Positions 59,360-64,000 of a stretch of 64,000 nt of DNA are shown here, in pieces. The stretch spans positions 38,812,881 through 38,876,880 of the forward strand of contig NC_060252.1 in assembly GCF_921293095.1 (NCBI RefSeq). Direction: 5' to 3'. Under the pieces are notes generated by a model. That model saw only the letters and a program-made list of their open reading frames with translations. It made no database searches and was not told the origin of the DNA. Positions within the stretch are counted from its first letter, which is position 1. Each line of letters begins with the position of its first letter. The DNA comes from Ischnura elegans (Eukaryota > Arthropoda > Insecta > Odonata > Coenagrionidae). Both the position numbers and the translations under genes were made by a program.

Positions 59360-62300
59360 ATGTCGAAGGAAGTTGCAGATGAGTATTCATCATCTTTGGC
59401 GGACCTCACGGTTAACAGCAAACCTTTGATCAACATGTTAACGATTCTCGCAGAAGAAAATATTGATCATGCCCCTGCAATCGTCCAAGCTGTGGAGAAA
59501 CATCTGGCAAAGGTTAATGAATAGGTTTTTAATTGTGTGTGTTGGATCTATAAAGTCTTCAATTTAGTATGCATATTAACATACGGCAGTTCAATTATTC
59601 TTTAGCACTTTCAGTACTTCATTAATTTTAAATATTGTAACATATGTTTCAATAAATAATTATTTTGAGCTGTGCATAATCTGTTGAACCTCACACTTCC
59701 CACTGATATAATGAGTAATAACCTGATTTCGTGATTGCCGTATTTATTGGGCTGAGTAATGGAATTATTTAAGTCTGCGGAAGTGGTTTAATGGGTGATA
59801 TTTCTTTATCACAATTTTATTTGAAAAGCTGTGACCTCAAATGAATATTGTATTTCATTTAAAATTTTTCTAACTCATTACTTCCGTATGCTTGTTACTT
59901 GTGGTCACTAATTATTTAATTCTGAATATGCCGTAGGTTCTTAGCAACATGATGATGTTGAGCAATTTTTGTGCACAAAATGCTGTACTTTTTGTCTCAA
60001 TTACAATGTAAATATTTTATGCAAAAATTAAAGATTGTCGTTCATTACTTGGGTAATTTTAGTCATCCTGGTAGCGTTGGTCCCATGCTCTCCTTGAAAC
60101 TGAAACGACGTAAAACCGTAGCTGAAGGATTTTATTTTTGTGAGAATTAATTTGGCAAGCCTGAGAATAAGTGGTTACTTGCCTTATTTTGAAATTCATA
60201 ATGATTTAAGAGAGTTGGCTTAAGCAACTCGAGCTAATTGTTGTTTCCTGTTCTTATCACCCTCTTATTTAGTACGAATTTACCTTGTTTTAAAATTCAT
60301 GCTTAAATAATTCGTAATTAATTATTCATATTGCTTGTGAAGGCGCGCTGTTTGGTGAATGAAGTTGCCCGAATAAATTTCTCGAAATTTGGTGTCATCT
60401 TTCTTACTTTAAAATCTTACCATTTAGGTCAAGATGGAAGATAATTAAATATTAAAATTAGCGTTTTAATTGCATTCCTTCGTGCAATTGAATTTGTTCC
60501 TAACACAGTAGTTTACAGTTGCTGTCGTTGACGTTTCAAACGACAGAACACACAAATGGCCTTCACATTGTAAAAAGTATACAGACAAGGCTCTGCAGCC
60601 AAAGACAACAACCACCGTGTGTTTTTAACAACTGCAGGTGATGCCAGAAATCAAGCTGCCAGTGTTGTACCTGATTGATTCCATTGTCAAGAATGTAGGA
60701 CGTGCTTATGTCAGCCTCTTCACCCAGAACATCGTTTCTACTTTTTGCAGTGTCTTTGAGAAGGTGCGTATTTCTCTCACATGATGTGGATTGTTTCATA
60801 GTAGTTAGTCATAAAAAGTGACCAGATTTGATGCTTGGATGACTGGTTCAGCTCATGAAGTGTTAGTTGCACATATTTTTTGCCTCTGAAGTAGCTAATT
60901 GTATAATGATTTGCCTCCCTACCATCAAATGCCATTTAGGCAAATGTTATTATATTTTAGTAAACACCATTTCTATTTTGTTGTCTAGCAAACTATGCTA
61001 GTATATATTTTCTTGTATCCCAAGTACATACTTGTTCTTGCATTTGGTAAGAATTCCTCCCAAGGGAAAGTGTCTTTTTTGATGTATAATTTCTTTAATA
61101 TGCCTGCCTTAAAACAGCTACTTGACTGACAATTGTCCCCTTTTGCCAATTATTGAAAAAGCATGCTAGCAAGCTAATTGCTCACTTACCTTCAATCTCA
61201 TGATGTTAGTGATTGTTATTTTCTTCCTGTCATATTAGTAAAAGACATGTGTATATAGTAATGGTACTAATTGGTTGAGTGCTTACCCATTTTTCATGAA
61301 TAGATGAACAAGTATCTGGATTTTCCTCCAAAAATGAAAGATGTATAGGTGTTCTGCACATCTGAAAGTTAAAGGTATTGTTTGGGGTTATTTTGAAGAT
61401 GTTATAGGTAAAACCTGCTAATACCTGAAGCGATGTACACATGCCTTGTGACCTTATTGAGTACATATGTCGATTGCCCATTAGCTATTGGCTTGAAGAC
61501 TATTCTCCATATGTGCACGTTGCAATTGGTATTTCAATCAGTGTTCTTCTATTAACTTCTCAAAGGCATGCTGTCTCTAGTACAATACAATACTGCTATA
61601 AAGAGCATCTTTCACATATGGTCTTTGTACCAAATCTAGGACCATCGCAAAAATCCATGACCTGGGTAGAGGTAAATCCCCATAGTAGATCTCTTTTTGT
61701 CTCTGCTTTTCAGTTGAACTCAATTCTAAAACACGTCACTTGTCAAGGCTCCATTGCCCAAGTATAATTGCAGAGATTTTATTGAGATTTTCTGGTGGGA
61801 TGAGCCCATTAAGTGAGGGACTCATTGAAATATTGATTTATAATTGAATGCATGACCACCATTCACTCTTCCAATTTTATTGGTAAATCGGATTGATAAA
61901 GCTTTTGGTTATTCATAGCAATGCAATGCCATATCTTCAAGAATTGTATGCCATCCAGTATTATGATTTCTGGGATAGTTATGCCTTTGGGATGTTATTT
62001 AGGCTTGAAAAAGCTTATCATAAGTTATCAAATTCAGGTGGATGAGCGCACGAGATCTCAGATGTTCAAGTTACGTCAGACATGGAATGAAGTGTTTCCT
62101 CTGAAGAAATTGTATGCTGTTGATGTCCGTGTGAATTCAATGGATCCAGCGTGGCCCATCACTGCACCTACTCCTACCGCCAGTATTCATCTAAATCCCA
62201 GATTTTTATCCATGGTAATCAATATTACTTTAATCTTTTATGTTAAATATATTTGTGTAGTTGAGTGATGTGTGGGAGACAATAATTTGAAAATCTTTTG

Positions 62301-64000
62301 CCTAAATGAACCCTTAACAGCATAAAGGTATCATGTCCAATTTGGCTAACTTTTTAGGAGAGAGGGAGAACCTACCAAACCCATATACATCACATGTACA
62401 ATTTTAAAAATATTTTTGTTTTATACGACTGGGAATTTGGAACTTGAACATACTAATAAAGTAAGTGAAATAGAGTTGGCTAGAGATTTTTTTGTATGAA
62501 AGACGTTTCTTTTTTGCCGTATACCAAAACATATTAGGACAATTCATAGAGAACAATTCAGTATATAAACAAATTAATTTGTTAAAATTTATTTGAATGA
62601 AGACAAACATTGTTTGACCATATTATTTCAGTTTTCATATTCTTTGGATGCTGTTATCATTCGCCAGGACAAAATCAGATTCCTAAAGTTCAATTTTCAT
62701 TCTGGTATGTTTTAATGAGATATTCCATTTTTTTATTTTTATTGGAAGTACCGTTGAAAAGGCTTTTTGTCAGGAGCCCGAATTGACTCCTATGCATTCC
62801 TTACTTATGAAATAAACCAATGCCAAGCCGGCGATGTTCATGTTGCACTGCCCCGTGTCGTACTTCTTTGAGGAAAAAGTCATTTCTGTATTTTTTTAAT
62901 GGGGGAAAGTCCTTTTTTGGTTTTCTGTTTTTTTTTTAATCTTTGTCAATTTTGTCAAATATACCAGTTCAACATTCTACACACTTTGCAAACCTCGTTA
63001 CCCCCATTACCTTCATGTTAGATAAAAGTTTTATATTCCTTTGTGGAAAGATTATGCAAACCAAAGACGTTAATAGTGAGCTGTCTGAGGTAATAGGTGT
63101 CTTGAGCAGAAATACAAGGGATACAGGATGCAAATCAGGTGAACTGGATGTTAGTTCACGCGTCTGCTGCGGCTAGCAGGCAGCTGTTTACCACAGAAAT
63201 GGAACTACTCCTGCACTACACAATATTGAAGGCGTCATGCTAATAGCACCGCGTGGACGTTTCCTTTTTGTAGCAAACGTTGAGTCTTGCACCTAGCAAC
63301 AATTTAAAGAAAAAGAAGAAAAATAGTCCAACTTGGACTTAATTCCTTTCTGCAGTTAGCGGTTCAAATGTGATGTACATATTCACAAAAAATGTTTGTG
63401 ATGGTGGTAGAGAGTGCTTTTTCCATGCATTGTCTTTGTTCCTCACCTTGCAGGTGGTCATTCTGAGACATAAGGCATTAAAAAGAAAGCTTCTCTGAAG
63501 TGGGATACATAAATTTCGAATATTGTGTTTTCGTTAGGAGTGTTTTTATGGAGGATGACAACCTGTTTCCAGTAATCAAGTACAATTTTTTGTTAGGAAT
63601 TACTTATGTTTCTTCCAAAGCAACATTATCATTTGTGGAAGTCCATTTGTACTTGTTCGCCTATTGCCAGAACACTGAGTACTTCATTCTGTTAATCCCC
63701 TCTTTTATTACTGAAGGTTGTATCTGGAGACCCCTTACTCTTCTGTTTTTACACGTTTTGCTGATTTCTTGAGTTGTTCCCTTGACCCTGGAAATCTAGG
63801 AATTGTTCTAGATATCAACTTATCTTTGAAAGGTTAAGGTTGTCAACTTCTCACCGCTGGTAACTCTAAAAGTACACATTGATAAAGAATCAAAGGGGGG
63901 CTTTAATTTTGAATTACATTCCTGACATTTAAAAATACATGAGAATAAGTAATTCAGAAAATATATGGATGGATGTGATTCTCGGGAAGCCCAAGAGTAT
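59360..64000 (+). CDS. Pcf11: Pcf11, cleavage and polyadenylation factor (5' part)
   Basis: Component of the cleavage/termination complex that binds the RNA polymerase II C-terminal repeat and promotes 3'-end processing and termination in the nucleus. Visible exons are 59360-59512, 60638-60763 and 62038-62214: 51, 42 and 59 residues, all phase 0. They make up the CTD-interaction domain: LTVNSKPLINMLTILAEEN (17-35), LPVLYLIDSIVKNVGR in exon 2, and FKLRQTWNEVFPLKKLYAVD with VRVNSMDPAWP in exon 3. These match human PCF11 almost block for block. The human N-terminal extension before the domain is shorter here. The start ATG at 59360 has a CACA context and precedes the conserved domain directly. 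After the donor at 62215 I found no further exon before the window ends, so the gene continues to the right. Confidence 0.95.
59513..60637 (+). other. Pcf11 intron 1
   Basis: A 1.1-kb AT-rich intron, donor GTTAAT (weak after GT), acceptor ACTGCAG. No repeat recognised. Confidence 0.6.
60764..62037 (+). other. Pcf11 intron 2
   Basis: A 1.3-kb intron, donor GTGCGT, acceptor ATTCAG. Open frames on both strands around 61230-61770 have no recognisable homology and lack coding character. Confidence 0.6.
62215..64000 (+). other. Pcf11 intron 3, extending past the window
   Basis: Donor GTAATC at 62215. No acceptor leading into a convincing Pcf11 exon was found up to 64000. 63120-63310 is slightly GC-richer but unassigned. 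Confidence 0.5.

Noticed and set aside
63451-63530. Candidate fourth Pcf11 exon after TTGCAG
   Set aside because: All frames that continue exon 3 meet a stop within a few codons and do not resemble Pcf11.

Overview
This is an AT-rich, intron-rich, transposon-laden eukaryotic window, almost certainly from an arthropod and probably an insect. The evidence is short coding exons bounded by GT/AG splice sites, a Rab30 protein whose effector region reads like insect Rab30, and abundant hAT, Tigger/pogo, Penelope-type, LINE and SINE remnants. All gene calls come from reading exons by eye and from remembered homologues; no search was run. No LTR, retroviral or Polinton-like element was recognised.

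Layout. (1) About 2.8-7.1 kb, + strand: the 3' end of an unidentified gene encoding a strongly acidic C-terminal tail; its 5' part lies left of the window. A hAT element nested inside a MITE sits in the intron before its first visible exon. (2) 7.1-13.6 kb: intergenic, with LINE relics, two hAT MITEs and a GC-richer probable promoter. (3) 13.65-46.05 kb, + strand: complete exportin-5 (XPO5; Ranbp21 in flies). It has eleven coding exons totalling 1236 or 1244 residues, against about 1204 in human. Its introns, especially the 11.2-kb intron 10, hold most of the transposons. The last coding exon exists as two tandem copies with different C-termini. (4) 46.05-57.15 kb: XPO5 3' UTR and a repeat-rich intergenic stretch. 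(5) 57.15-58.55 kb, - strand: complete Rab30, five coding exons, 203 residues. (6) From 59.36 kb, + strand: the first three exons of Pcf11 (152 residues, essentially the CTD-interaction domain plus the start of the linker); the gene continues past the right edge.

Rab30 and Pcf11 are transcribed divergently from a gap of about 0.8 kb that contains a perfect inverted pair of CCAAT boxes, suggesting a shared bidirectional promoter. XPO5 (nuclear export of small structured RNAs), Pcf11 (mRNA 3'-end processing and termination) and Rab30 (Golgi GTPase) are housekeeping genes with no evident pathway link; their proximity is ordinary synteny.

The most interesting items are the duplicated XPO5 terminal exon, a 97-nt-arm inverted repeat carrying hammerhead-ribozyme-like cores of the Penelope type, a second degenerate hammerhead-like relic, and nested transposons dated relative to one another by clear target-site duplications.
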